Source: Cladosporium sp. IMV 00045 | Lineage: Eukaryota > Ascomycota > Dothideomycetes > Cladosporiales > Cladosporiaceae | Assembly: GCA_001931905.2 (NCBI GenBank) | Contig: MSJI02000714.1 | Coordinates: 1 to 22,506 of the forward strand | DNA length: 22,506 nucleotides | Reading direction: 5' to 3' | Part shown: in pieces, positions 8,475-17,872 of the stretch | Layout: the number at the start of each line of letters is the position of its first letter | Position numbering within the stretch: position 1 is the stretch's first letter | The notes under the pieces: generated by a model | What the model was told of the DNA's origin: nothing | The model's database searches: none | What the model saw: the letters and a program-made list of their open reading frames with translations, nothing else | Program-made: the position numbers and the translations under genes

Positions 8475-9680
8475 ATGGCTTCTTCATACCACGGAGACGG
8501 AGTCGAACAAGGACAAGGACAAGCCAACGACCCCTCCACCACCACCATCCACACAACAACCACACAAACAACGACTCTCACCAAGTCCCTCCTCAACACG
8601 CCCTTCCACAACAAAACAACACCATCCTCCTCCCCCTCTTCTCCTTCCTGCTCCTCACCACCACCGCCAGCAAAACCCAACACCAAATCCAAACCACCAC
8701 CCTCAAAGTCCCGCCCCGCCAAATCCCACCCCTGCCCCTGGCCCAATTGCGGCCGCTACTTCACCTGCCCACACAACGTGCAACAGCACATCCGCGAGAA
8801 GCACACTTTTGAGCGTCCCAGCGTCTGTCCCATTTGCAGAGCGGAAGGGGCAGATGGGAGCTTCACCAGGCCTTTCGGCCTGAATAGGCATATGGAGCAG
8901 GTTCATGGGGTGACGAGGGCTGATAGGAGGAAGAGGGCGAGGGGGCAGGATCGGGCTGGTGGTAGTGGCGGTGTTGCTGCTGCTAACACGCGTGGAGGTG
9001 GTCGAAAACCAGGCAGCGAAGCCTACGGGTTAGAGATGGGCGAGTTGGCGGGAAATATGACAAACGATGTTGTTGGAGGTGGTGAGTTTGGCCAGACGGC
9101 TGCTTTGCTCGCGGAAGCGAATGCCCAAATGGGCTCGTCGAACGAGGAAAATGCTGAGAAGCCCGACGTCTCGTCTCAGCCTGGCACGGACGGGTCCGAT
9201 TCTGTCTCAAGCGAAGAAGCCTCCACCACCGCCGCCGCCGCAGCAACGAACGGTGGATTCTCCTGTAGCGCCTGCGGGTCCACATTCGCGCAACCGCACG
9301 CCATCTACGAGCACATGCACACCGCTCACCAGACTCCCAACAGCCGCCTGTGCTCGTGCAACGCGTGCAAGACGCTCTTCTTCCCTCGCGAAGAAGACGC
9401 CGTCGAACACGCCTCGCAGCTTCAAGGGGGCGGGTTCCTCGTGTTGGGGGACGGGGTGCTCGCGGCAGCGGCTGTGGCGGGCGTTGCGAATCCCGCTGCT
9501 ATGTCGCCATTCTCACATCATTCTGACAACGTCGGCATGGATCCAGCTGCGCTGGGCTTCGCCGAGGAAGCCATCAATCCGGGGCTTCTTCTTCTTCTTC
9601 TTTTCTATTCTTCATCGCACGCCGCCGATGCCGAAGGTGGTGGTGGTGGCGCGCTGCTGCCCGATCTTGGGAGGATGTGA
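8475..9680 (+). CDS. C2H2 zinc-finger protein, 401 aa, function unknown
   Basis: Probable nuclear nucleic-acid-binding protein; I do not recognise the family. A Ser/Thr/Pro-rich N terminus (1-85) is followed by two adjacent fingers. ZF1 is C87-X4-C92...H105-X4-H110. ZF2 is C118-X2-C121...H139-X4-H144, with a longer than usual Cys-His spacing of 17 residues. A basic stretch RADRRKRARGQDR (148-160) is a candidate nuclear localisation signal. After an acidic, Ser/Ala-rich linker comes ZF3, C264-X2-C267...H280-X4-H285, then a degenerate fourth (C295, C298, H312, no second His). The C terminus holds six consecutive Leu codons made by a CTT repeat, then a poly-Gly run. No intron is needed. The start has no upstream competitor in a better context. 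The C-terminal ~35 residues may be misannotated or fast-evolving. Confidence 0.8.
   Translation: MASSYHGDGVEQGQGQANDPSTTTIHTTTTQTTTLTKSLLNTPFHNKTTPSSSPSSPSCSSPPPPAKPNTKSKPPPSKSRPAKSHPCPWPNCGRYFTCPHNVQQHIREKHTFERPSVCPICRAEGADGSFTRPFGLNRHMEQVHGVTRADRRKRARGQDRAGGSGGVAAANTRGGGRKPGSEAYGLEMGELAGNMTNDVVGGGEFGQTAALLAEANAQMGSSNEENAEKPDVSSQPGTDGSDSVSSEEASTTAAAAATNGGFSCSACGSTFAQPHAIYEHMHTAHQTPNSRLCSCNACKTLFFPREEDAVEHASQLQGGGFLVLGDGVLAAAAVAGVANPAAMSPFSHHSDNVGMDPAALGFAEEAINPGLLLLLLFYSSSHAADAEGGGGGALLPDLGRM
9585..9602 (+). repeat. (CTT)6 microsatellite encoding poly-leucine
   Basis: Six perfect CTT units in frame encode Leu371-Leu376 of the zinc-finger protein, followed by further T/C-rich sequence. A separate GGT run at about 9638-9650 encodes the poly-Gly nearby. 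Both are slippage-prone and lie next to the stop codon. Confidence 0.9.
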
Positions 9681-11786
9681 GGCGAGGCGAACTGATTGAT
9701 GTTGTTGTTCCTCGTTGTTCCTTGTCCTCGCTAGAGCACGAGCTTGTCTCCGTGCGCATTTGAAGCTCGGCCATGTTGGGTACAGAAACCGTGCAGTGGA
9801 TCAAGTTGATGGTTGGACAACAGAGCTTACCATTGTCTTGGGATACTAGTATCAGGAGCGGTTGTCTGAGGATCGTGTCTTTCAGAGCATATCGATGCTG
9901 GATCGAGGCTGCTGATTTTCCTTATTCTCTGTCGAGCAGGATGATTTGTCCTTTCTGAGTCAGGTGTTTGCGCAGGTGTTCGGTGTCGTTGCTGAAGGAG
10001 GATACAGTTGTAAGTTAGAATAACGTAAGGAGTTTTTGCAAACCTTTGATATGACCGTGCCTGGCTTTAATCGAATGAAGTTGGGTCTCCGAGCCCTTGT
10101 GAACGTGCCAGCAATCGCTTACTGGAGAACGACAGAGCTGATGTCTAGAGACGATCCACCACTGCCGCTGAAGTCATCCGTAGAAGTTTCCATGTACTAC
10201 CGACAAGCCACCTTGGGGAGCCTCACACTGCCACGGCGTTCCTGCACGCTCGTCACAGTGTATGCATCGGCTGCCTCGTCACGCGTCAATCACTCAGGGC
10301 GGTTCCACGGGCAAGATGTCAGCCCACGGCCATCGGTATGCAGTCCGAACGAGATGCCGTACACGTCTTAGAAAGTAATCAATCGGTGACATCTACCAAC
10401 AAGCTCAGCAGGAGACATCATGACCGCAGCGGCGGTGCAAAAGCGGCACGGCAGCACAGCAGACGTCCGGAGTCGACAAGCCTGGAGGAGTTCTAGACCA
10501 GGGAAATCGCGTTTACCAGAATCGGTGACAGACAAGCCACGCACGAGCTCTCCACAAAGGCGTAAGATTTTCGCCTGGATTGACTCGCAAGGGCAGATAT
10601 GCATGATTCCCTGCGGCTTTTGGATTCGGGGGCGGAATCTGCAGCCGAGCAGCTCCACTTTTACGATTTCTCTCTCCAGCGACGGCGGTGGCGCCGACGA
10701 CTGGGGCCATAGCTTGTCCGCTTTGTCAGGTGGAGAAGGTCTGGCGCATAGAGCCATCTGATTGGCCTCTCATGTCTTGCTCGCGCGCAAACGCTCGAGG
10801 GTTTGCCGAAAAATCGTCGAAAATAAGGTAAAGTTTCGCCGGCCGGGGAAGTGGGAGAGGAGCCATTGGGAGCCAGGAATTGTGGATCTCGCAACTCGCA
10901 GCGGAGTAGATCTTGTAAATTCTGCTTAGGCACGCGGCATTTTGTCGTGCTTGTTTTTCTGCAACGAGCGAGCGAGCTGACGATCGACGATTCCGCCTTC
11001 AACGGCGATGGATCCAGACTGCCCTAACACATCTGGTAAATGCCGTGGTCACCGTGGGCGCGGTTGCGACGTGCTGCTGCAATCGAGTGGTTCTGTCGTG
11101 CATTATTCGATAGCTGAGGCTGGAGCCAATGGGCGTTGATCATCGTGCGCCACACTTGCAGAAAATGCGCTGAGATGCTGGGCCCGCGTTTGTCGAGTGC
11201 GATCACGATGGTGCAGGAATGGTTGTATTGCGGATTTGAAGGCTTGACGGTCGGAAGGCTACTCGTTGTTGAAAGGGCATCCTTCTTGATGCGATATATC
11301 TACTCGCAGCACGTGGAAAGCCAGAGGCTAACGCTCTACGCACGGCCGTGACGATGCCTCCTAGAGTGAGATGTCACAGCTGCGGTTCTTGATGCTCCTC
11401 GACGGACACGGAGAGCTCGCCGACGTGGTTCTGACAGAGACCCACCTGCTCAGCCTATCAGCCGTCTAAGCTGTCTCGGTTCTCCCAATTTCCCTGAATG
11501 ATGGAGCCTTCTCCGAGCCTCTACCGTCATCAGCTGCCCAGGAGTAGGCTCCGTGGCCGCGCTGAGCCATGGGGAAACAGCGATTTCGAGACATGCCATC
11601 GACGCAAAAGATGCATCTGTGTGATGCTCCCACAAGTAACAAGTACCCTCTGACGGCGAGCCAGGCGAGATAAGCACGAGTCGAATTGCCGTCGAGCACC
11701 ACGCCAGGCACATTATGATTGCAGAGTGGGTTCTGAGAGTACCCGCCGCGGCACGCGAATGGGCTGGTAGGGTAAGGATGTGCGCC

Positions 11787-11794
11787 TGACGTCG
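11787..11794 (+). promoter_or_regulatory. CRE-like site TGACGTCG upstream of bZIP gene
   Basis: Seven of eight bases match the CREB/ATF consensus TGACGTCA. It lies 667 bp upstream of the bZIP start codon, just before the ATG-free leader. The downstream gene encodes a bZIP with ATF/CREB-like basic region, so autoregulation is possible but unproven. Confidence 0.3.
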
Positions 11795-11866
11795 AGAGAA
11801 CCGGGGTGCTTGCTAGGGTTGCTGGCTGTGAGTGCCAGGGTGGCGAGATGGAAGAGTGGTTGAATG

Positions 11867-12460
11867 TTCACGAAGGCTTGCGAAGCGATCACCCAGTTCC
11901 ACGCAGCGTAGAAGTTTCATATTGCTATCGCTTACCTTTCTTGCACAATAATAATATTGCAACACGACACCTTCCGTTTTCTCCAGATCCGAGACTCCAC
12001 GAACCTGCCAGCGCATTCTGTCAGAGACAAGCAGCAGAAGACCAGAATTCAGAAAGCCGGTCCGCACCAGCCCAAGTCCAGCAACGACGATCGCTGATTG
12101 CTCGCTGAGAACTGCCACCTGCGCCGCCCGCGCTTCGAACTCCGGTCCCCGCGCGACAGCGCTTTTGCCACCTCGAAAAGCAGCATCGCAGAGACCTTAC
12201 GCTCGCGCAATCACACCAGCGTCACCATCATACTCACATCCGGCGCAATATTTGCACCTCAGCACGCCTACAGAAACCTACCGTTTCACCTTCGACGATT
12301 TCCTGCTTCAGACAAGTCTCACGGCGCCCACGCAAGCCATAGTTCTCCGCCAGCCCAAGGAGACCATCACAGCCACATCGCCTCACTGCAGGCGCCATCA
12401 GTACCAGTAAAGGCCCAGAGGCTGTTCAAGCCTGTGCAGATCCTTGAGAAGCGATAGACC
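11867..12460 (+). promoter_or_regulatory. Probable long ATG-free 5' leader of the bZIP gene
   Basis: I scanned all 594 nt and found no ATG on the plus strand; the next one is the bZIP start at 12461 in a strong context (ACCATGG). Around nine would be expected by chance at equal base use. The stretch is C/A-rich and has stops in the coding frame (TAG at 12455), so it is not an N-terminal extension. Transcript extent is inferred. Confidence 0.5.
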
Positions 12461-13632
12461 ATGGACGATCGCTTCTCGCCACGCAGCGCGCATTCCGACG
12501 AAGCGTTTGCGCAAACCCTCCACGATCCCATGTTTGAGCCGCAGTCGACCTACAAATTCGCAGAGTCTGGCGACAACCAGCGCGGCCTGCACGAAACCAT
12601 GGGTTCACCTCAAGCACCCAACCAGCAGTCATTTTTCAACCCCATGAACGGCACCAGGTAAGCTCATGCACCAACATTCGCTGTTTCCACGCGCACACGC
12701 TGACGTAATTTGCTTCTAGTTTTGATCCAGATTTCTCTTTCCCCGAAAGTGACAACCAGTTCATACAAGATCCTGGGCCGTTTGGCCAGCCATATCATCC
12801 TGGCAATCTCTGGCAAGAGGATAACACACCCGTTGACGGGATGGGTGGCACATTTCCAGACGCGAACGCCATGCAGCAGATTGTGCAGAATCGCAGGAGC
12901 GTTAAGCAGCAGTTTGGACAAATAACTCCTCCAGATGACGCAGTCACCGAATTCGCACCCAAACCCACGACTGCTGAGTCCGCTGCGTCGCAAGCTGCTG
13001 AGAGGGCGAAGAGCGACAAGTCAGAACGCGCCCGCAACGCGGCGAACCAGCGACACGCAAAGACGAAGAAGATGCGCAAAGATAGCCAACCAAGTAATCC
13101 AGATGACAGCGATGGTGAAGGAGAGACCAGTGACAAGAAGGAGAAGTACCGCGAGAAGAACAGACTCGCAGCCGCAAAGTGTCGCGCGAAGAAGAAAGAG
13201 AACATCGAGGACATCGAGGTCAAGCATCGCAAGCTCAGCGCCATGAACTCTTCTCTGAAGAAGCAGGTGCAAGATCTCCGCGGTGAACTGACTGGTTTAC
13301 GCACACATGCGCTCAATCACCAGGACTGCAACTGCCAGATCGCGCGGTACAACGTCAACCAGGCGAAGAGGGTTGCCATGGGCGTGGATGTCCCATCACC
13401 CACGATGGGTTATGGCGGCGCAGGCGGGAGGTCGCTTTCATACATGCGATCACCACCAGGCATGGGAGGGATGTCTCCACAGCAGAACTCGTTCGGGAAT
13501 CCGTCCAATTTCGCTTTCGCATCGGTGACCACACCCAATGATATAGGAGGCATGCAGAGCCAGGAAGGCTCGCCACATTTTGGTTTCGACATGCCTCCTG
13601 GATATGGCGGCCAGGGTTTCTCTCAACCTTGA
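12461..13632 (+). CDS. bZIP transcription factor, ATF/CREB-like
   Basis: Sequence-specific DNA-binding dimer, nuclear. CDS is join(12461..12657, 12720..13632), 369 residues. The intron has donor GTAAGC and acceptor TAG; joining restores one frame through MNGTSFDPDF. An in-frame TAG at 12455 fixes the start. The basic region EKYREKNRLAAAKCRAKKK (about 207-225) carries the N-x-x-A-A-x-x-C-R signature at 213-221. The zipper has residues at exact heptad spacing: I231, L238, L245, L252, L259, the first ten residues after the signature Arg. A His/Cys cluster NHQDCNCQ follows. A second basic patch ERARNAANQRHAKTKKMRK (about 168-186) precedes the true basic region. The C terminus is rich in Gly, Met, Pro, Ser. 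It resembles Atf-type stress and sporulation regulators of filamentous fungi; I do not assign a specific ortholog. Confidence 0.92.
12701..12708 (+). promoter_or_regulatory. CRE-like site TGACGTAA inside the bZIP intron
   Basis: TGACGTAA lies in the single intron (12658-12719), 12 nt before the acceptor AG. It is one base from the CREB/ATF palindrome and is a known class of ATF-type site. It overlaps the zone where the splicing branch point (CTGAC, 12700-12704) should be, so the branch point alone may explain its first half. Confidence 0.3.
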
Positions 13633-16214
13633 CGTGCCAACCTTCATGGCGAGGATTCGTGCTTGAGAAGCCGACGATGCTTTTGCCTGTCAGGCAAGCG
13701 GAGGCGTTTTGCTTTCGCTCTTTGTTGGCTCGGACTGACGATGTTATGGCGAAAATTCTTCTTGCTCACTAGAGCTATGTCATTTCTTTAGCGTTGGCGT
13801 TCTTATTTGAAGTGGGCGGCGATTGGCGTTCGAGCCTTGAGTGTGAGGAGCACACAGACTCATCAGTACCTTTTTGTTTCGTCTTTTTTTGTTTTGTTTT
13901 TGCTAGCACAACATCTTTTGCGGCGGTCCAGTTCGTGGTATCGCGAAAAACGAAATTTTCTTTTCTTGAGCAAAGGCATAGTGTGATACTCTCGAGCATA
14001 GCCCCGACCCAGATGGTGCAAATAAGTGAACCCGAAAGATTGCAAGGCTTTTCGAGTGAGCGGACCTAAAGACACGCCCAAGGTCCAGCTCATACTTGCA
14101 TTCCAGATAGACAGGTCAGATATCTTTCTGTCTGAATCTAGGCCTTTGGACTTGGCAAGCCAGCTTTAATGTAAGGCCAGGTGCATAGCGGCAACAGGGT
14201 AGTCCTCTAGCACACGCTAGTATTCTACGCTTGCTGGTGGCGAAGATGGTAAGCGTGGCCCGCATGTAGGTGGCGAAGCCCGGTGCCGCGATTCTAGAAT
14301 TTGAGATTCTTCCTCAGCGGAAATGTCCTGGTCCTCTCCGAATGATGTGTTAACTACGGTACTGAGTACTAGTAGATGTCGGAAAACATCGCAGGGCGTT
14401 TGGAATTGGTAGTGAAGTCCGCGTCGTCCGGTATGATCCATTCGCTGGCTTCGTCGTGGCAGTGACCGGTTCCGGTTTGGTTGCTATGGTCCAACACAGG
14501 GTGATATTCAGTGGCCAGCAATGTTCCCAGGCGTGTATTGAATAATACTGAGATGTATCATGGTCGTCGTGTAATTGTCGTGTTGTGGTTGGCTTTGGCT
14601 TCGTGTGGTATGGCGTTGGCTGCCCGGGTCGCAACCCCTTCACCAACGCACCACCACAACACAACACCGCGCATCCAGTCGCATCGACGACATCGCGAGA
14701 ATTCCAGTAGCATTAATATCGTTGCCAGTTCATTCTCCCAGATCGCTGGTCGCAGCCAGATCCATCCCGAGTCCAGAGGTGAGGCCGGTTTCGCTGGGAG
14801 AGTCGCATTCTCATCCAAGCAGCAAATTGCGACCGCACGACAGAACAGTACGAGTCGAAAATGCCAGAAAAGTCCCTAATCGATCCGGATCGTGTCAAGA
14901 AATAAATTCAAAAAAATCGGATTGCACGTTCAGCAGAGGTCCGAGAGTTGGTGTCGATGGTTTGTGAGGAGAACAGGAACGGCGGCGTGGATGGGAGGCG
15001 AAGAAGAGATGGGTGAAGAGGCGAGCGAGAACGCAACTCTGAGCGAAGTATGACCGCAACAAACGCTAGCGCGGGATTTGAAAATGAAGCTTGCGAGGTC
15101 TATCGCAGGCGGACGGCGTGTCGCCGCCTCCGCCGACAGCTGACTACGGTTGACCATGATTGACAGCACTCGGTATCATGACTTTTGTCACTTTCTCTGA
15201 GCCACATCATGTGTCTGCGAGATCTCATGAACGACCGCACTTGATTCTGGAAACTCCCTACATCCTAGGTAGATACTCTCCCGAGAATTGTACTTTTCTT
15301 GTATTGTCTCATAAGACCATAGGTGAGTACGTCTCTCATTGTTGCGATGCTTGTATTCGTAAAACCTATCACTTGCCAGTATTTCTGTCACCATTTCCGC
15401 CCGAAGATGGCCTGAGCGTTCCTCAAGTTTGCCATCATGATCGCGACCAGGCGCAAACCAAACTATTTCGTCGACGCCACAAGACAAGGGCATCGCTGGC
15501 TTCCAGGGATCGCTCTGTAGCATAACGAGGGTAATACCATCATGAAACGTCGGTCTGACTTGACTTGATATTCCTTCGAAAGAGACTGCTGGGGATGTAT
15601 TCGTAGCACCGACCTCAATCAAACAAAGACCGGGAACCCTCGTGACAAATGCTAAGGTACCTAGGTACCTATTTACTCAGGCGACGACTTTTTCTGAACA
15701 TCGAGATCGATTCTTGGTGTAACGTGCGCAGCGGAACGCCTTGGTGGTAGCCTTGCGAGTAACAAGAGCGACTGTCAAAAAGCACCATATATTTTCAAGA
15801 TACAACCATATGATACCTCGTGAGTTCCAACGTTGCAGGACGATCCAGCAAATCTGTCACTCCATCTCATCTCAATTCCCATCTGCTGAAGTTCGATCAC
15901 GATGATGTCCTCGGCAAAACACACAAGCGAGCTTTCCACGCATCGGAGTGACATCAGGCTTGCACCTACACATGAACCAGCCGTGCCAGCTACACGAAAT
16001 AGACCAACCATCTCTCACGCACGCACAACGGCACATCCACACCTACCATTATTTTTCAGTCGCCGATGAGCTTGCTGAATCTCACCAAGCGTGCTATCAC
16101 ACGACCTGTCGGCTCGGCTTTCATCGCTGTAGGAAACGCCTCACATGAACTGCTATACGGGATGTGTCCGGATGCTGATTACTTGCGATAATACAGCCCT
16201 CGGTTGCTAGAAAA
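13633..16214. other. Intergenic 2.6 kb between bZIP and glyoxalase II
   Basis: No gene could be supported on either strand. Minus-strand open frames at 14217-14441, 14350-14667 and 15188-15622 have no recognisable domain and compete with plus-strand frames. The minus strand of about 14940-15020 is pyrimidine-rich, like a fungal promoter or leader, so an unrecognised minus-strand gene cannot be excluded. A 16-bp perfect palindrome sits at 15655-15670. Confidence 0.5.
15655..15670. repeat. 16-bp perfect palindrome of two GGTACC cores
   Basis: AGGTACCTAGGTACCT equals its own reverse complement and is also a direct repeat of an eight-base unit, AGGTACCT. Flanking bases do not extend the symmetry. 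It lies in empty intergenic sequence about 545 bp before glyoxalase II. Similar CCTAGGTA-rich tracts are, from memory, common in ascomycete intergenic DNA. Confidence 0.7.
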
Positions 16215-17407
16215 ATGCATATTCAGTCAATTCCCATGTGTAAGCATATATTTTGCATTACTGGAAGAGCAATTGAGCATTTTGAATTGCCAAACCAGTC
16301 GGTGTTGGAGGCTTTCAGCTGTGTATGATGAAAGCTGACTCGCCCAGGGGAGGGGAGCGGCAATAACTATGCCTACCTCGTTACCGACGACAAGAGCAAG
16401 CAAGCTGTCATTATTGATCCTGCGAACCCATCTGAGTTTGTGACCCATTCAAATGAGAACCAGCATTAGCTCACTATCGAGCAGAGTCCTCCCTCACCTG
16501 AAGAAAGCCACAGATGGCGGCATCAAACTGACCAACATCATCAACACCCACCAGTGAGTGCGATCACCGCAATGCAAGAATTGTTCGTGGCTCATTGCTC
16601 TTCAGCCACCACGACCATGCTGGCGGAAACGCCGAGGTCCTCAAGAGCTACCCGTTGCCCATCATCGGCGGCAGAGACTGCGACAAAGTCACCAAAACTC
16701 CTAAACATGGCGACACTTTCACGATTGGCGAAGGTATCAAGGTGAAGGCCCTGCACACTCCTTGCCACACTCAAGATAGCATCTGCTATCTGTTTGAGGA
16801 TGGAAACGAGCGTGCCGTCTTCACCGGTGACACGCTGTTCATTGGTGGTGAGTCCATCTCGCGGTCCATATTTTGCGCTTACAGCATACTGACGAGACTT
16901 TCAACCAGGCTGCGGTCGTTTCTTCGAAGGCAATGCCGAGGAGATGGACAAGGCGCTTAACCAAACGCTCTCTTCGCTGCCAGACGACACCAAGGTTTAC
17001 GTATGTTGCTCATGCATATTTCTGTTTTGCGGCATAAGTATTGACATCTTTCGCAGCCCGGCCATGAATACACCAAGGGCAACGTCAAGTTCGGCATCAA
17101 GGTCTTGCAATCGGAGCCCGTCAAGCAGCTGGAGGCCTTCACGAACGCCAACAAGCAGACTCAGGGCAAGTTCACTATTGGTGACGAGAAGGTATGTCGG
17201 GCTGACTATGTAATCGAGGACAAATGCTAACCCTCCTATCAGAAACACAATGTCTTCATGAGACTCGACGTAAGTACCATCGCATGCCCCCAAAGAGAAT
17301 TCCCAAGCTGATGATACCTGCAGGACCCCGAGATCCAGAAGTTCACCGGCAAGACGGGACGTGTGGAAGTCATGGCAGCACTCAGAGAGGCAAAGAACTC
17401 GATGTAA
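16215..17407 (+). CDS. GLO2: Glyoxalase II (hydroxyacylglutathione hydrolase), eight exons
   Basis: Metallo-beta-lactamase-fold hydrolase that splits S-D-lactoylglutathione into D-lactate and glutathione, the second step of methylglyoxal detoxification. Exons: 16215-16239, 16348-16435, 16485-16553, 16606-16847, 16909-17000, 17057-17191, 17243-17269, 17324-17407; total 762 nt, 253 residues, the usual family length. All seven introns (49-108 nt) have GT-AG ends and restore a single frame. Donors are mostly GTANGT or GTGAGT; intron 2 uses GTTTGT. The metal-binding motif THHHHDH is at 59-65 (split by intron 3), the bridging Asp is in GDTLFIGG (Asp136), and a further ligand is His175 in PGHEY. The C terminus ends RVEVMAALREAKNSM. 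An in-frame stop at 16176 with no ATG between excludes a transit peptide, so it is probably the cytosolic form. Confidence 0.95.
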
Positions 17408-17872
17408 AGAATTGGAAACGTGTAGTTTGATGACATGTATGAAAAGAATGCAGCAAGTCTCGTACATTCTAGAAACCCCTCTGTTAGCCACGAGCGGTGA
17501 TACGAGTATCACATGTCAATGCTCCTCGCTTGACGCTCTTCATATAGACACCGCCAACAAGAACTTGAAGTTCGGTCAATCAGAAGCGTGCATTTCAATG
17601 ATTCGAAAGCCCAGTCATCGCATCTCGAGGTCGCCGCTGCGGTGGAGAATCGATGACACTGCAAGCTGTGGGGAAGTGACTCCACCAGATGCTCTATACC
17701 AACTTTAGTCTTAAGCTTCCACATCAATCGCCACATCTCATCAAGCTGCCTCCTCTACACTTCCCTACAATCACCGAGCAGACATGATCCTACGAATATC
17801 GCATTGATCTCGAATATCCGATAAGAAGCTTCGAACCCATCGGCAACACAGCCTCACCACCTACTACCCACC
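17408..17872. other. Intergenic between glyoxalase II and GTPBP1-like gene
   Basis: 465 bp holding the glyoxalase II 3' region and the promoter of the next gene on the same strand. No gene is seen. A GCTTCGAACCC near 17829 resembles a tRNA B box, but no tRNA fold surrounds it. The last 40 nt are C/A-rich before an ACCATGG start. Confidence 0.55.

Larger units (their letters stand above)
9681..12460. other. Intergenic 2.8 kb before the bZIP gene
   Basis: No gene is supported. Overlapping open frames on both strands near 10368-10761 have no recognisable domain. A TGAGTCA (AP-1 type) lies at 9956-9962 and a CRE-like TGACGTCG at 11787-11794. From 11867 to 12460 the plus strand has no ATG at all, which suggests that the last ~0.6 kb is the 5' leader of the bZIP gene. 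The long gap is consistent with a heavily regulated transcription-factor promoter. Confidence 0.55.

Noticed and set aside
10368..10761. Paired open frames of 113 and 129 codons on opposite strands
   Set aside because: Mutually overlapping, no domain, no fungal-type start context or introns that extend them.
12098..12457. Open frames in the bZIP leader (12098-12457 and 12165-12410)
   Set aside because: Both begin with TTG, not ATG, and the leader has no ATG at all; neither frame joins to the bZIP protein.
14217..14818. Series of short minus-strand open frames that might be exons
   Set aside because: Attempts to join them gave no recognisable protein, and stop-free lengths are within chance.
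15188..15622. 144-codon minus-strand open frame
   Set aside because: It opens with a TTG rather than ATG at its 5' limit, has no recognised domain, overlaps a plus-strand frame of similar length and no splice partners could be found. Left as an unassigned possibility.
17825..17845. Possible tRNA B box (GCTTCGAACCC)
   Set aside because: No matching A box, acceptor stem or T-stem pairing around it on either strand.
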